Shown in pieces: positions 8,934 through 16,588 of a DNA stretch of 41,548 bases. Every line of letters begins with the position of its first letter. Position 1 is the stretch's first letter. The notes beneath the pieces are model-generated. The model searched no databases. It worked only from the letters and a program-made list of their open reading frames with translations, and had not been told where the DNA came from. Both the position numbers and the translations under genes were made by a program. Source of the stretch: CAYMRB01 sp964392615 (lineage in GTDB: Bacteria > Planctomycetota > UBA8108); contig CAYMRB010000026.1 in NCBI GenBank assembly GCA_964392615.1, forward strand, positions 1-41,548, read 5' to 3'.

Positions 8934-8963
8934 TCGGCCGTTAGCGGAGGTTTTCCCATAGTA

Positions 8964-8975
8964 CGGAACATTCCG
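8964..8975. promoter_or_regulatory. Palindrome CGGAACATTCCG in an AT-rich intergenic stretch
   Basis: A perfect 5-bp inverted repeat with a 2-nt spacer lies in the only AT-rich patch between acnA and the response regulator, about 105 nt before the latter's start. It could be an operator within the response-regulator promoter, but no matching regulator is known. Confidence 0.3.
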
Positions 8976-9078
8976 CATATTTTCGTAAAGGCCGATACCC
9001 CGAGGGCCGAAGAATAAACAGTCGGTCGTGGGGACCGAGGCGAACAGAGCTTGGGCCTGGTTTTTCGGGCACAGGGCC

Positions 9079-9555
9079 ATGTCGAGTCAACGCCGATCAC
9101 CAACTGCCGGGCTGACGGCAGGTGCTCCGTCGGCGACGCGATCACGCCAGCCGGCATCGGGCGGCACGAGTATCGTGCAGCGCGTGCCGAAGGCAGCGAC
9201 CGTGCTCGCGGTCGACGACGATCCCACCGTCTTGCTCACGCTGGGCTTGATGTTGCAGCACGGCGGCTTTCGAGTCATCACGGCCTGCGAGGTCGAGGAG
9301 GCGCTCGATCTCTACCGCGCGCATGCTGACGAGATCGTCGCTGCGGTCGTCGACGAGGGAATGCCGGTGCGCAGTGGCAGCGAGCTTCTCGCCGAGATCC
9401 GGCGGCTCGATCCGCAGGCGCGGGTCGTCCTGTCGAGCGGCGATTGGGACGGTGCGCCGGTCCAGACCGGCGCCGAGGGGCCGTCGGCGTACTTGCCGAA
9501 ACCGTTCACCCTCGACGGGCTGCTGAGCGCGGTCCGTGGGGTGCTCGTGAACTAG
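9079..9555 (+). CDS. Single-domain response regulator (REC only)
   Basis: Predicted 158 aa from the ATG at 9079. The first 38 or so residues are Ser/Arg/Ala-rich and probably disordered. A GTG at 9184 (protein starting VPKAATVLAVDDD) would give a bare receiver domain and may be the true start, since no strong ribosome-binding site precedes 9079. The REC domain has the acidic pair at Asp46-Asp47, phospho-Asp92 (VVDEGMP), Ser119/Ser120 and Lys141 (LPKPF). No output domain follows, so it likely acts through protein contacts or a phosphorelay, as CheY- and Spo0F-like proteins do. The cognate kinase is not obvious; the hybrid kinase at the window start is 8 kb away. Confidence 0.88.
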   Translation: MSSQRRSPTAGLTAGAPSATRSRQPASGGTSIVQRVPKAATVLAVDDDPTVLLTLGLMLQHGGFRVITACEVEEALDLYRAHADEIVAAVVDEGMPVRSGSELLAEIRRLDPQARVVLSSGDWDGAPVQTGAEGPSAYLPKPFTLDGLLSAVRGVLVN

Positions 9556-9590
9556 CGGGGGCGCGGGGCGGGAAACAATAGATCACCTTC

Positions 9591-9627
9591 GGGCCGGGGC
9601 GCGCTAGGTTGGCTCGCGCCCTGGCCC
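9591..9627. terminator. GC-rich hairpin between convergent genes
   Basis: A 13-bp stem (GGGCCGGGGCGCG / CGCGCCCTGGCCC, one G-T wobble on the plus strand) with an 11-nt loop lies between the response-regulator stop and the convergent RT stop. It has no T tract but is well placed as a two-way terminator. Confidence 0.55.
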
Positions 9628-9660
9628 ATTCACATCGTGGTCGATGGCGTCGCTGGACGA

Positions 9661-11277
9661 CTACTCGCGCACGGCCTCGAGCGCGGCGCGCAGTCGTTCG
9701 CCCTGACGCGGGTTCACCATCGCGACGTATCCGACCATTCCGCCGACCCACGCCGCGAAGTCAGGGTGGCCGTCGCGGTTCTGCTTCTCGAGTCCCTCCG
9801 TGCGTGCACGGTGGAGGATGGCGCGCAACCGCCGCACGGTCCGGCGCGGTACGTTCGGTTCGTCGTTGACCACGATGCCCGTCACGCGCTGGCTCGTGTT
9901 GCGACGCAGCACGCGAGTCTTGGCCTCGTTGACGGCGAATCCCTCGTCCTGGACGATGTGGCGCAGCCGGGCCAAGAGATAGCCCGTCGTCGTCGCGGCC
10001 TCGCCGCATGCGGAGAACGTCACGTCGTCCGCGTAGCGGCTGTACGACCAGCCGAGCTTCCCCGCGATGCCCGCTAGGCGGGAGTCGAGTCGTCGCGCGA
10101 TGAGGTTGCTGATCGCCGGGCTCGTCGGCGCGCCCTGCGGCAGGCAGCGCGGTCCCGTCGCCGCGTGGTAGGTCTTGCCGTCGACCTGCACGGGGCGGCG
10201 TGGGCTTTCGGTCGTCAGAAGCGCCAGCTCGGTCGCCGCCGCCGGCGAGTAGCCGAGCGAGCGAAACAGGCCGTCGACGCGCCAGAAGTCGATCGTCGGG
10301 AAGAAGTCCTCGAGGTCGGCGTTGACGACGACGTCCTTGCCGACGTGAAGGCGTGCGCCCGTGAGCGTGCTTCGCCCGCGAACGAAGCCGTGTGCCGCGT
10401 CGTGCCGCGGCACGCGGTCGAGAAGTTCGCGCAGGATGCGGCGTTGGGCCGCCGCGAGCGTCTTCTTCGGAGCGTGCAGCTCGCGTTCGCCGCCGGACTT
10501 CTTCGGAACCGTGAAGCGGATCCAGTGCGTCGTCTCCGGCGCGTCCGAGTGGTACGCCAGCCAGCGCAGCCGCGGAATCGTCAGATCGAGCCGGGCAGCG
10601 ACGTCGGCGGGCGACGCCAGGACGGGAAGGCCGGCGGCCTCGAGCCTCTCGACATTGGCGCGCCGGTCAGCGAGTCCCTTCGACACGCCCCGGCCGAGGA
10701 AGACGATGTCCGTGGCGCGACGCTGCGCGATCTCCTCCTGGCGCCGGCGCTGGCGTTCGGCGGCCTCCGCCTTCTTGCGCGCCTTGATCTCGGCGCGCGC
10801 CTCGCGGTCGCGGACCACCGCCTGCTCGGCCTCGAAGTGCGCCAGGAGGTTCGATGGCCGCACCTCGTCCATCGCCGCGCCGACCTCGTGGATGCGCTCG
10901 AGCTCCTCGGGGGAGATGAATCCGTGCGTCACCATCGCGCGATCGATCAAATCGGTGCGCGGGTTGCCGCTCGGCGGAATCAGGTCGGAGCGGTTCGCCC
11001 ACGGATCTCGCGGCGCGCCGCGCAACTCCGTGTGCAACTCGTCGCGGCCGATCGGCTCGTACGCCGAGCCCGCGAGGTCGAAGGCCGACGATTCGACCTC
11101 CCCCGGTGCGCTCGGAATCGTCCGGTCGTCGTCGTCCGCGTCGTCTCGCCCGCGCGATCCCTCGCGAATGGTCTCGCGTATGCGTTCGCGTGCGGTCGCG
11201 ATGTCGACACGACCACGAAGATGCTCAGGCGTCGAGTCGCCGAGGAGGAGCCGCTTCAGCCAGTCGAGGAGTCCCAT
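9661..11277 (-). CDS. Retron-type reverse transcriptase with long N-terminal extension
   Basis: Predicted 538 aa. Residues about 220-530 form a bacterial RT: KKSGGERELHAP (about 259-270), motif A VNADLEDFFPTID with catalytic Asp321, LPQGAPTSPAISN (379-391) and the catalytic YADD box (415-418). Two retron marks are visible: a variant of the NAxxH region (GARLH, 307-311) and VTG (465-467). No group II intron maturase or endonuclease domain is present. Residues 1-200 are an extra region with an acidic patch (45-51) and a Lys/Arg/Glu-rich helix (about 150-190). By family, a retron RT primes on its own RNA (msr-msd) to make the branched RNA-DNA hybrid msDNA. The ATG at 11277 has no Shine-Dalgarno site; an in-frame TTG at 11319 exists. 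The structured upstream region and the distant HEAT and SWIM genes suggest a retron system. Confidence 0.93.
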   Translation of the reverse strand: MGLLDWLKRLLLGDSTPEHLRGRVDIATARERIRETIREGSRGRDDADDDDRTIPSAPGEVESSAFDLAGSAYEPIGRDELHTELRGAPRDPWANRSDLIPPSGNPRTDLIDRAMVTHGFISPEELERIHEVGAAMDEVRPSNLLAHFEAEQAVVRDREARAEIKARKKAEAAERQRRRQEEIAQRRATDIVFLGRGVSKGLADRRANVERLEAAGLPVLASPADVAARLDLTIPRLRWLAYHSDAPETTHWIRFTVPKKSGGERELHAPKKTLAAAQRRILRELLDRVPRHDAAHGFVRGRSTLTGARLHVGKDVVVNADLEDFFPTIDFWRVDGLFRSLGYSPAAATELALLTTESPRRPVQVDGKTYHAATGPRCLPQGAPTSPAISNLIARRLDSRLAGIAGKLGWSYSRYADDVTFSACGEAATTTGYLLARLRHIVQDEGFAVNEAKTRVLRRNTSQRVTGIVVNDEPNVPRRTVRRLRAILHRARTEGLEKQNRDGHPDFAAWVGGMVGYVAMVNPRQGERLRAALEAVRE

Positions 11278-11303
11278 GAGTGCGTCGGGTGCGAGGAAGA
11301 GAA

Positions 11304-11530
11304 CCGGGTGGGGCAGCAAGTCGTCTGACTTCTACCAGCGGACCAAGGTCGTTCACCAAGGCTTAGACGCCCCCCGTTTGATTTGGAGCTTTCGGCTCGT
11401 TTTGGCAAATCGAACGGGGGGCGTCTAAGCCAATACGAGCAACGGCCTTGGGGATGTAATGGGGAGTGATCTCGACCGCGGCGGAACGCCGCAGCAAGAA
11501 GGTCTCAGTGACCCGCTCACCCCACGCCGG
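11304..11530 (-). ncRNA. Candidate retron msr-msd non-coding RNA
   Basis: This is an inference. Read on the RT strand, the order is: CCGGCGTGGGG (11530-11520, possible a1); TGAGC, with a possible branching G at 11516; a short GC hairpin with a 3-nt loop (11494-11476, CTGCGGCG/CGCCGCGG); a 109-nt imperfect palindrome (11451-11343) as the msd-like stem; and CCCCACCCGG (11313-11304, possible a2), which pairs with a1 apart from one bulged C. The RT ATG follows 26 nt later. This is the retron order a1-msr-msd-a2-RT. Against it: the a1/a2 pairing is short and GC-only, and the long stem's two non-Watson-Crick pairs would be A-C on this strand (G-T on the opposite one). Confidence 0.4.
11343..11451. 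repeat. Long imperfect palindrome upstream of the RT gene
   Basis: The inner arms at 11360-11385 and 11406-11431 form 26 pairs with one wobble (GGCTTAGACGCCCCCCG... against ...CGGGGGGCGTCTAAGCC). They enclose a 20-nt loop that holds a small GAGC/GCTC stem. The outer arms at 11343-11353 and 11441-11451 add 11 pairs with one wobble (CCAAGGTCGTT / AACGGCCTTGG) after a 6/9-nt internal loop. Both wobbles are G-T on the plus strand. No T run follows on either side, so a simple terminator is unlikely. Confidence 0.95.
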
Positions 11531-11709
11531 ATTGTCTCTCTGTCGGAATATCGGAATCGGCGTGCGCGAGCTTGAGGGTTTTTCGGATGTTTCTCGATCT
11601 CGAGTCCACGGCGCTCCGAACGTGCCGGCGTGGTCCGAGGCAGGCACGAGGGATACCATGGGTCACCGCTGACCGACGAACTCCCTTGTCCCTTCAGGAG
11701 GGTGCTTTC

Positions 11710-12195
11710 ATGCAATGCCCAGAGGCGCAGAAAGAGCATCAGTGGCTCCAACGTCTCGTTGGTGAATGGACGATTGAGGCGGAGGGCGCCATGGGGCCGG
11801 ATCAACCGCCGGAGAAAACCACTGGGCGGGAGACGGTGCGATCCCTCGGCGGCCTGTGGACGATCGGCGAGGGGACCGGCGAGACGTCCGACTGTGGCTG
11901 CTGCGAATCGATCATGACCCTCGGCTACGATCCAGAGAAGAAGCGTTTCGTCGGCACGTTCATCGCTTCGATGATGACGCAGATGTGGCTCTACGACGGC
12001 GCACTCGACGCGGAGGGGAAGGTGCTGACACTCGACACGGAAGGACCGAGTCTCGCCAGCGACGGCACGACCGCCAAGTACCAGGACATCATCGAGTTCG
12101 TGAATGACGATCTGCGCACACTGTCCTCGCAAGTACTCGGCGCCGATGGTCGCTGGCAACCGTTCATGGAGGCGCACTATCGGCGACAGAAATAG
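11710..12195 (+). CDS. DUF1579 family protein
   Basis: Predicted 161 aa, no signal peptide. Family features include the N-terminal HQWLQRLVGEWTIEAE, then a GGLWTIGEG strand, TLGYDPEKKRFVGTF and a C-terminal beta-rich half ending in a Trp-x-Pro-Phe segment. DUF1579 proteins are lipocalin-like barrels of unknown function, often about 150-190 aa. An unusual CGCC (SDCGCCESI) is present near residue 64. The ATG is preceded at 8 nt by AGGAGG, a strong ribosome-binding site. It lies on the opposite strand to the RT and to the HEAT/SWIM pair, and so appears to be an unrelated gene sitting between retron parts. The role is unknown. Confidence 0.88.
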   Translation: MQCPEAQKEHQWLQRLVGEWTIEAEGAMGPDQPPEKTTGRETVRSLGGLWTIGEGTGETSDCGCCESIMTLGYDPEKKRFVGTFIASMMTQMWLYDGALDAEGKVLTLDTEGPSLASDGTTAKYQDIIEFVNDDLRTLSSQVLGADGRWQPFMEAHYRRQK

Positions 12196-12368
12196 GCGGG
12201 CTTCTCGACCACCCACTGCGGCGTCGGCGCAGCGCTGGTTCGCGGGTCGGTGTGGTCCGGGTTCCAGGTCGCTCGCGCGCGTGATACGCTGCTGACGTTC
12301 CTTCGACGGCGCTGGGCGTCGTTGGGCTCCCTCGCCAGGCGACTCTCGAACCGACGAAGAATGAGGCG

Positions 12369-12662
12369 ATGCTGACGGCAATCAGAACGCTGGTCATCGG
12401 GCTGCTTCTTGCTGCCCTTGTTTGCGTCGCGCCATTTGCGTGGATCCTGCGGGACGGTCTCGGCCCCGATACGACCACCTCTCATGGCATCAGCGCCGTG
12501 TGGCGCTTCCTCATGACATTCTGGATCGGGCCCATCGTGCTGGGGTTATCCGGCCTGGCGATCCTGTGTCACTACATGGCGAGACGGGGGCAGGGAGGCA
12601 TCGCAGAGCCTGCCGGTCGCTTGCCGGCAGGGGATCGGTGCCGCGAGGAGGGCAACCCATGA
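12369..12662 (+). CDS. Small membrane protein, two transmembrane segments
   Basis: Predicted 97 aa. Two hydrophobic helices are visible (about residues 3-27 and 44-68), with a polar loop between and an Arg/Gly/Pro-rich tail. I do not recognise the family. Its stop overlaps the start of the next gene in an ATGA, so the two are translationally coupled. GAGG sits close before the ATG. The tail after about residue 70 could be partly dispensable. Function unknown. Confidence 0.65.
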   Translation: MLTAIRTLVIGLLLAALVCVAPFAWILRDGLGPDTTTSHGISAVWRFLMTFWIGPIVLGLSGLAILCHYMARRGQGGIAEPAGRLPAGDRCREEGNP

Positions 12663-12940
12663 CGACCAGCGAGCCGTTGATGATCGACTGCGATGTCCAC
12701 GGGACTTCGGCCAGCTGCGTCGTCTGCCGACACCTCGCGACGGAGTGCGAGCGAGTCGTCGGTTTCGTCGAGAATTCCGACGACCCCAACGACCTCCAGG
12801 CTTGGTGTGACGAGTGCGAGCAGCTGTTCGCGGAAGAGCAGGACTTGACGGAGCGCTTCCGGGAGTTCTGCGACATCATGCTCGTCTGCACGGGCTGCTA
12901 CGCGGAGATCAAGGAGCGGCACAGTCGGGTCGCGGAGTGA
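12659..12940 (+). CDS. Small Cys-rich, probably zinc-binding protein
   Basis: Predicted 93 aa, acidic, with Cys/His clusters: CDVHGTSASCVVCRHLA near the N terminus, AWCDECEQL in the middle and LVCTGCYAEIKER near the C terminus. Spaced CxxC pairs suggest one or two structural zinc sites. Similar small proteins with 'CxHL...WCxxCE...CxxCY' occur widely in proteobacteria as uncharacterised proteins; I recall the pattern but no function. The ATG overlaps the stop of the membrane protein by 4 nt. The stop lies 28 nt from the convergent SWIM-protein stop. Confidence 0.75.
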   Translation: MTTSEPLMIDCDVHGTSASCVVCRHLATECERVVGFVENSDDPNDLQAWCDECEQLFAEEQDLTERFREFCDIMLVCTGCYAEIKERHSRVAE

Positions 12941-12968
12941 CGACCGACTCCGCGCCGTGAGGCTGCGC

Positions 12969-14624
12969 TCACTGTCCGCCGATCGCTTCGGCCCACACGA
13001 TTTGTCGCGTCGCGAGGATGTGGCGGCACGGCCCGCTGCGGATGCCGAATCGTCGGTGGTGCTTGCACGTGCACTTCGCGCGCTGGATCGCACCGTCGCC
13101 GTCGACGAGGACCTCGCACGTCGTGGTGCTGACGTTCGCCGTGACGGCCATCCGCCGGCCGACTTGCTCGCTGGCGATGATTCCCACCTGACGCTGCGCG
13201 ACGAGCTCCTTCGACGCGGCGAGCTCCGGATCGTCGGGGCCGATCTCGGCCTCGCCGAGCGCGAACGGCAGCACCTGCCGCCAACGGAAGCAGCCAGCGT
13301 CGAGATCGCAGATGGCCTGGCCGGTGTGCGCGAGGTGGCGCAGCGCGGCTTCTGCGATGCTGCTGTCGATGAGGCAGGCGCGCGCGAGCTCGTCGAGCTT
13401 CGCGTGACGACGCCCGCGCAGGAAGTCGGCGACGGCGTCGATCTGCTGCTTCTGCGGCTCGGCGGGCGGCGCGAGCAGATCGAGCGCGGAGCCGCGCGTC
13501 CAATCGTTCGCCGTCCACCCGGAGAGGCCGAGCGTCAGCTTCATCTCGCCCATGCGCGCGACCCAGAAGCTCGGTAGCCCCGTGCCGGTGAGCCAGACCT
13601 CGAAGTCCTCGACGAGTGGCAAGAGCCGCGCGAGCGCGAGCAGACGCCGATGGCCCCAGATGCGGATCGGCGCGGTATCGGGGCCGTAGTACGTCGTCGT
13701 GAGCGACACGATCGAACGCTCCCACGGCTCGAGCACCAACCGCGGCGGCTTGCCCGGAAGCAGCTCGAAGCGCAGCGCGCGCGGGCTCTTGCGCGCACGG
13801 TGGCGCTTGTGCCACGCGAGAATCGAGTACACCGCTTCGCGCGATAGTCGCACGCGGTGCGCGGGCAAGCCCATCGCTCCCTGCAATCGCAGGAAACCGC
13901 GCAGCCAGCCGCCGGGGAGGTCGATCTTCTCCTCGCGATAGCTCTCGTCGTCCTCGGTGGCGACCTCGAAGCCGCTCGGATCGACGCGCAGCCGCGTCTC
14001 GCGATACGTCCGCAGCGTCTGAAAGTGCTCGTAGAGGTCCTGCGAGTAGTCGACGTTCGTCGTCCCCAGACGCTCGACGTCGCTCGGACCGAAGCCGCCG
14101 TCGCGATCGACCGTCAGGCAGCCATAGCTCGACTCGTCCGCCGAGAAGCACTCGAAGAACACGACGTCTTCGGCGACGGTGATGACCGGATCGAACGGCA
14201 CGACGCGGCGCCAGAGATCGGGATCGTTCCAATAGAGCCAGAGGCCGTACCCGCGGCGAGCGCGCCAGTACGCGCGACGCGCGCGGCGATACTCGCGGCG
14301 CAGCTCCGGCGGCGGCTTGGTGTGTCGCGCGAGCTCGGCGCGTGCCGTCGCGTCCCGGAAGGCTCTGTCGCGGAGTGCCGATTCGTCCTCGGCGCGCCGC
14401 TTCTTCCACTCCTCCCACGCGGTCTTGTCGCGTCGATGGAAGCGCAGGTCGCTGGTGACGACGTCGTGCAGCGCCGACACCGCCTCGCGGAATCGCAGCG
14501 GGCGACAGAGCGGCGCGTCGAACGCCACAGGCTCTCGCGACAGGTTCGGCGCCAGGGAAAGGACGCGACCGCCGGCGGCTTCTTCGACGCGACTGCGTCC
14601 GTGGTAGGCGAAGTGAAAGTTCAT
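12969..14624 (-). CDS. Winged-helix plus SWIM zinc-finger protein (candidate retron partner)
   Basis: Predicted 551 aa. A SWIM finger is clear at the C terminus: Cys518-x-Cys520, then Cys533-x-His535 (CTCKHHRRFGIRSGPCRH). Just before it, residues about 391-452 look like a winged-helix domain (IDAVADFLRGRRHAKLDELA...). The N-terminal 390 residues are Arg- and Trp-rich and not recognised. SWIM fingers bind nucleic acid or protein. The start is the ATG at 14624, which overlaps the HEAT gene stop by 4 nt (ATGA); the longer upstream frame is the shadow of the HEAT gene. I recall a 'WHSWIM' protein as a component of type XIII retrons together with an ARM-repeat protein and an RT. All three are present here, though the RT lies 1.7 kb away. 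Alternatively, the pair could be an independent system. Confidence 0.85.
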   Translation of the reverse strand: MNFHFAYHGRSRVEEAAGGRVLSLAPNLSREPVAFDAPLCRPLRFREAVSALHDVVTSDLRFHRRDKTAWEEWKKRRAEDESALRDRAFRDATARAELARHTKPPPELRREYRRARRAYWRARRGYGLWLYWNDPDLWRRVVPFDPVITVAEDVVFFECFSADESSYGCLTVDRDGGFGPSDVERLGTTNVDYSQDLYEHFQTLRTYRETRLRVDPSGFEVATEDDESYREEKIDLPGGWLRGFLRLQGAMGLPAHRVRLSREAVYSILAWHKRHRARKSPRALRFELLPGKPPRLVLEPWERSIVSLTTTYYGPDTAPIRIWGHRRLLALARLLPLVEDFEVWLTGTGLPSFWVARMGEMKLTLGLSGWTANDWTRGSALDLLAPPAEPQKQQIDAVADFLRGRRHAKLDELARACLIDSSIAEAALRHLAHTGQAICDLDAGCFRWRQVLPFALGEAEIGPDDPELAASKELVAQRQVGIIASEQVGRRMAVTANVSTTTCEVLVDGDGAIQRAKCTCKHHRRFGIRSGPCRHILATRQIVWAEAIGGQ

Positions 14625-16426
14625 CGTGACGCGGTCGATGGAAGAGCGGGCGGAGCGACGTCGAACGATACCTCGGGACAACAACGGGCCACTGCCGGGG
14701 CCAGCTGCGGGCATCGTTCGAGGGCGCCTGCGATGGCGGCCAGCGCGGCGCGGAACTCGGGTCCGCGAACGGAGCGCAACGCGACGGCGAGCACGGGCAG
14801 CAGCTCGTCGGCTCGGGACGGATCGGCGCAGAGCACGGCGCCGAGTTGGCGCACGGCCTTGAGCTTCTGGCGGCCGCCTCGGCGGACTCCGAGCAGCACC
14901 GTCGTCCAGAGCGGCGCGAGATCGTCCGGCGATGTGCCGGGCAGCTTCGCCCGCCGCTCGAGCGCTTCGACGATGCGCAGGCGAACGTCGTCGAACGGCG
15001 TCTCGAGGAGTCGGCTCCAGAGGACCGGATCGTTCCAGCCGAACGAAGCGCCGGTCTCCAGGCCCGCGAGCCAGTCCCACGCGGCGCGCCGTACGGACGG
15101 CTCCAGTGCGTCGAAGAACCGCACGACGGGGTCGGCGTCGTATGACGATTCGTCGAATGCGATCCTCGCGAGCGCCCACGTGCACAGCTCAGCGCCCGCC
15201 GCGCGAGACCGAGTGTCGGCGAGGCGGGCGAGGATCGCGCGTTCGCTCTCGTTCGGTCGATCCGGCGTCGAGAACGGCCACGCTGAGAGAAACCGCAGGC
15301 CGAGACGCGCCGCCGAGGTCGACCGTGCCGTCGCGATCGCGACGCATTGCTCGAGGTCGAGACGCTCGACGCGGACGTGCTTCTCCATCGCGGCGCACAC
15401 GGCGTCGAGAGCGATTGGATTGCGGATCGTCAAGAGGCGCAGCCACTCGTCGATCGGCAGCTTGCCGAGCTCTTCGGATGACTCGAGCAGCGTCGCGCCG
15501 AACGCCTGGACGTCCTCCGCGTCGTGATCGAGCAAGCGCAGCAGCGTTCGCGACGGCAGGCCGGCCAGGAACGCGGCGTGGTGCTCGCGCAGCAGATCGA
15601 TCGCGCCGGCCCGCACGAGCCGCGCGCGGCCGCGCGACACCACGTTGAGGAGCCTCTCCGCGGCGTCGCTTCTCTGCCAGAGCTCCGGAAAGCGCGGCGC
15701 GGGGCGCAGGTCGGCGATGCGCTGCGATGGCGCGAGTCGCGCGTGGTTCGCGCCGAACGAGACGGCGTCGTGATGCTCGAAGAAGGCGCGCAGCAGCGCG
15801 TAGCTGTCGAGGATGTTCTCGCCGCGCTCGAGATCATCGTCGCGATACAGGACGAGAGCGCGACAGATCGCCTCGACGTACGCGTCGGGGCGCTGATACC
15901 CCATGCGCCGAAAGTGCCGCCATGCGCGCCGGCGCAGGTAGTAGCGCGTGCGCGCGGAGAACAGTCGGTGGTCAGGGGGCGCCTCGGTCAGCGCCGGGTA
16001 CGGAACGATGCGGCTGGAGCTGCGGTATTCGCGAGGGATGCGCTGCGGAGGAATCGCCTTCTGCGGCGTGATGAGCTTCTCGACACGGCGAATCCGGCGG
16101 GTTGCGTAGTCCCACTGTGGGACAGCGCGAATCTCGCGGCGCACGCTGCGGTCGAACGCGACGAGGAAAGCGGCGAGTAGCTCGTCGTCACCGACCCTCT
16201 CCGCCTGCTTGAACAACCGCTTGACGACGGGATGGTGGCCCGCGTGTCGCAGCGGCTCGTCGAGGTACGCGAACATCTGCTCGCGCGCCCACGGGCGGTG
16301 GTCGGCCGTCCAGCGGTCCGCAAACGACGCGAGCTTGCCGGAGTCCGAGGCTCGCAATAGCGCGTCGAGAAAGCGCGGGTCCTGGTTCTCGAAGTACTCG
16401 TCGAGCAGAAGGGTCGAGCCGGCCAC
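14621..16426 (-). CDS. HEAT/ARM-repeat-like helical protein (candidate retron partner)
   Basis: Predicted 601 aa, almost entirely alpha-helical. Repeating helix pairs with Leu/Ala spacing are visible from about residue 220 to the end (for example DAAERLLNVV, GAIDLLREHHAAFLAGL, LRIVEALERRA and ELLPVLAVALRSVRGPEFRA), in the style of HEAT or ARM solenoids. No catalytic motif or membrane segment is recognised. The GTG at 16426 is the only start before an in-frame TAG at 16439-16441, and has GGAG 7 nt upstream. It is the first gene of a minus-strand pair, overlapping the winged-helix-SWIM gene by 4 nt. Such solenoids usually mediate protein or nucleic-acid contacts. The pair, together with the RT, resembles the published type XIII retron set from memory; this was not checked. 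Confidence 0.82.
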   Translation of the reverse strand: MAGSTLLLDEYFENQDPRFLDALLRASDSGKLASFADRWTADHRPWAREQMFAYLDEPLRHAGHHPVVKRLFKQAERVGDDELLAAFLVAFDRSVRREIRAVPQWDYATRRIRRVEKLITPQKAIPPQRIPREYRSSSRIVPYPALTEAPPDHRLFSARTRYYLRRRAWRHFRRMGYQRPDAYVEAICRALVLYRDDDLERGENILDSYALLRAFFEHHDAVSFGANHARLAPSQRIADLRPAPRFPELWQRSDAAERLLNVVSRGRARLVRAGAIDLLREHHAAFLAGLPSRTLLRLLDHDAEDVQAFGATLLESSEELGKLPIDEWLRLLTIRNPIALDAVCAAMEKHVRVERLDLEQCVAIATARSTSAARLGLRFLSAWPFSTPDRPNESERAILARLADTRSRAAGAELCTWALARIAFDESSYDADPVVRFFDALEPSVRRAAWDWLAGLETGASFGWNDPVLWSRLLETPFDDVRLRIVEALERRAKLPGTSPDDLAPLWTTVLLGVRRGGRQKLKAVRQLGAVLCADPSRADELLPVLAVALRSVRGPEFRAALAAIAGALERCPQLAPAVARCCPEVSFDVAPPALPSTASR

Positions 16427-16588
16427 GGTCGCGCTCCGCTAGGTGTGAGTCGTACGTCTTCGAAGTTATCGGCCATGCGGCGGGAGTCCTTTAGCGGAAT
16501 TCCGTCTCCGTTCCGTTCCCTCCCGTTCCGCCTCGGTCCAGCGCGTGGCTCTTGTCGCGGCGGTCCGCCCCCGGCGATACTGACGCGC

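Noticed and set aside
6179..9157. 992-residue open frame on the minus strand across acnA
   Set aside because: Antisense shadow of the aconitase gene in GC-rich DNA: Arg/Asp/Val-rich with no domain, while the plus strand carries a perfect aconitase.
9661..11277. RT as a group II intron or diversity-generating retroelement
   Set aside because: No maturase/endonuclease domain or intron RNA core, and no template/variable repeat pair was seen nearby; VTG and QGAPTSP fit retrons better.
11313..11498. Direct repeat GCAGCAAG on both sides of the palindrome as a target-site duplication
   Set aside because: The repeats (11313-11320 and 11491-11498) are 22 and 39 nt from the palindrome arms with no terminal inverted repeats next to them; chance is likely.
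16427..16476. Alternative start MADNFEDVRL for the HEAT gene
   Set aside because: The ATG at 16476 is in another frame, and an in-frame TAG lies just upstream of the GTG at 16426.
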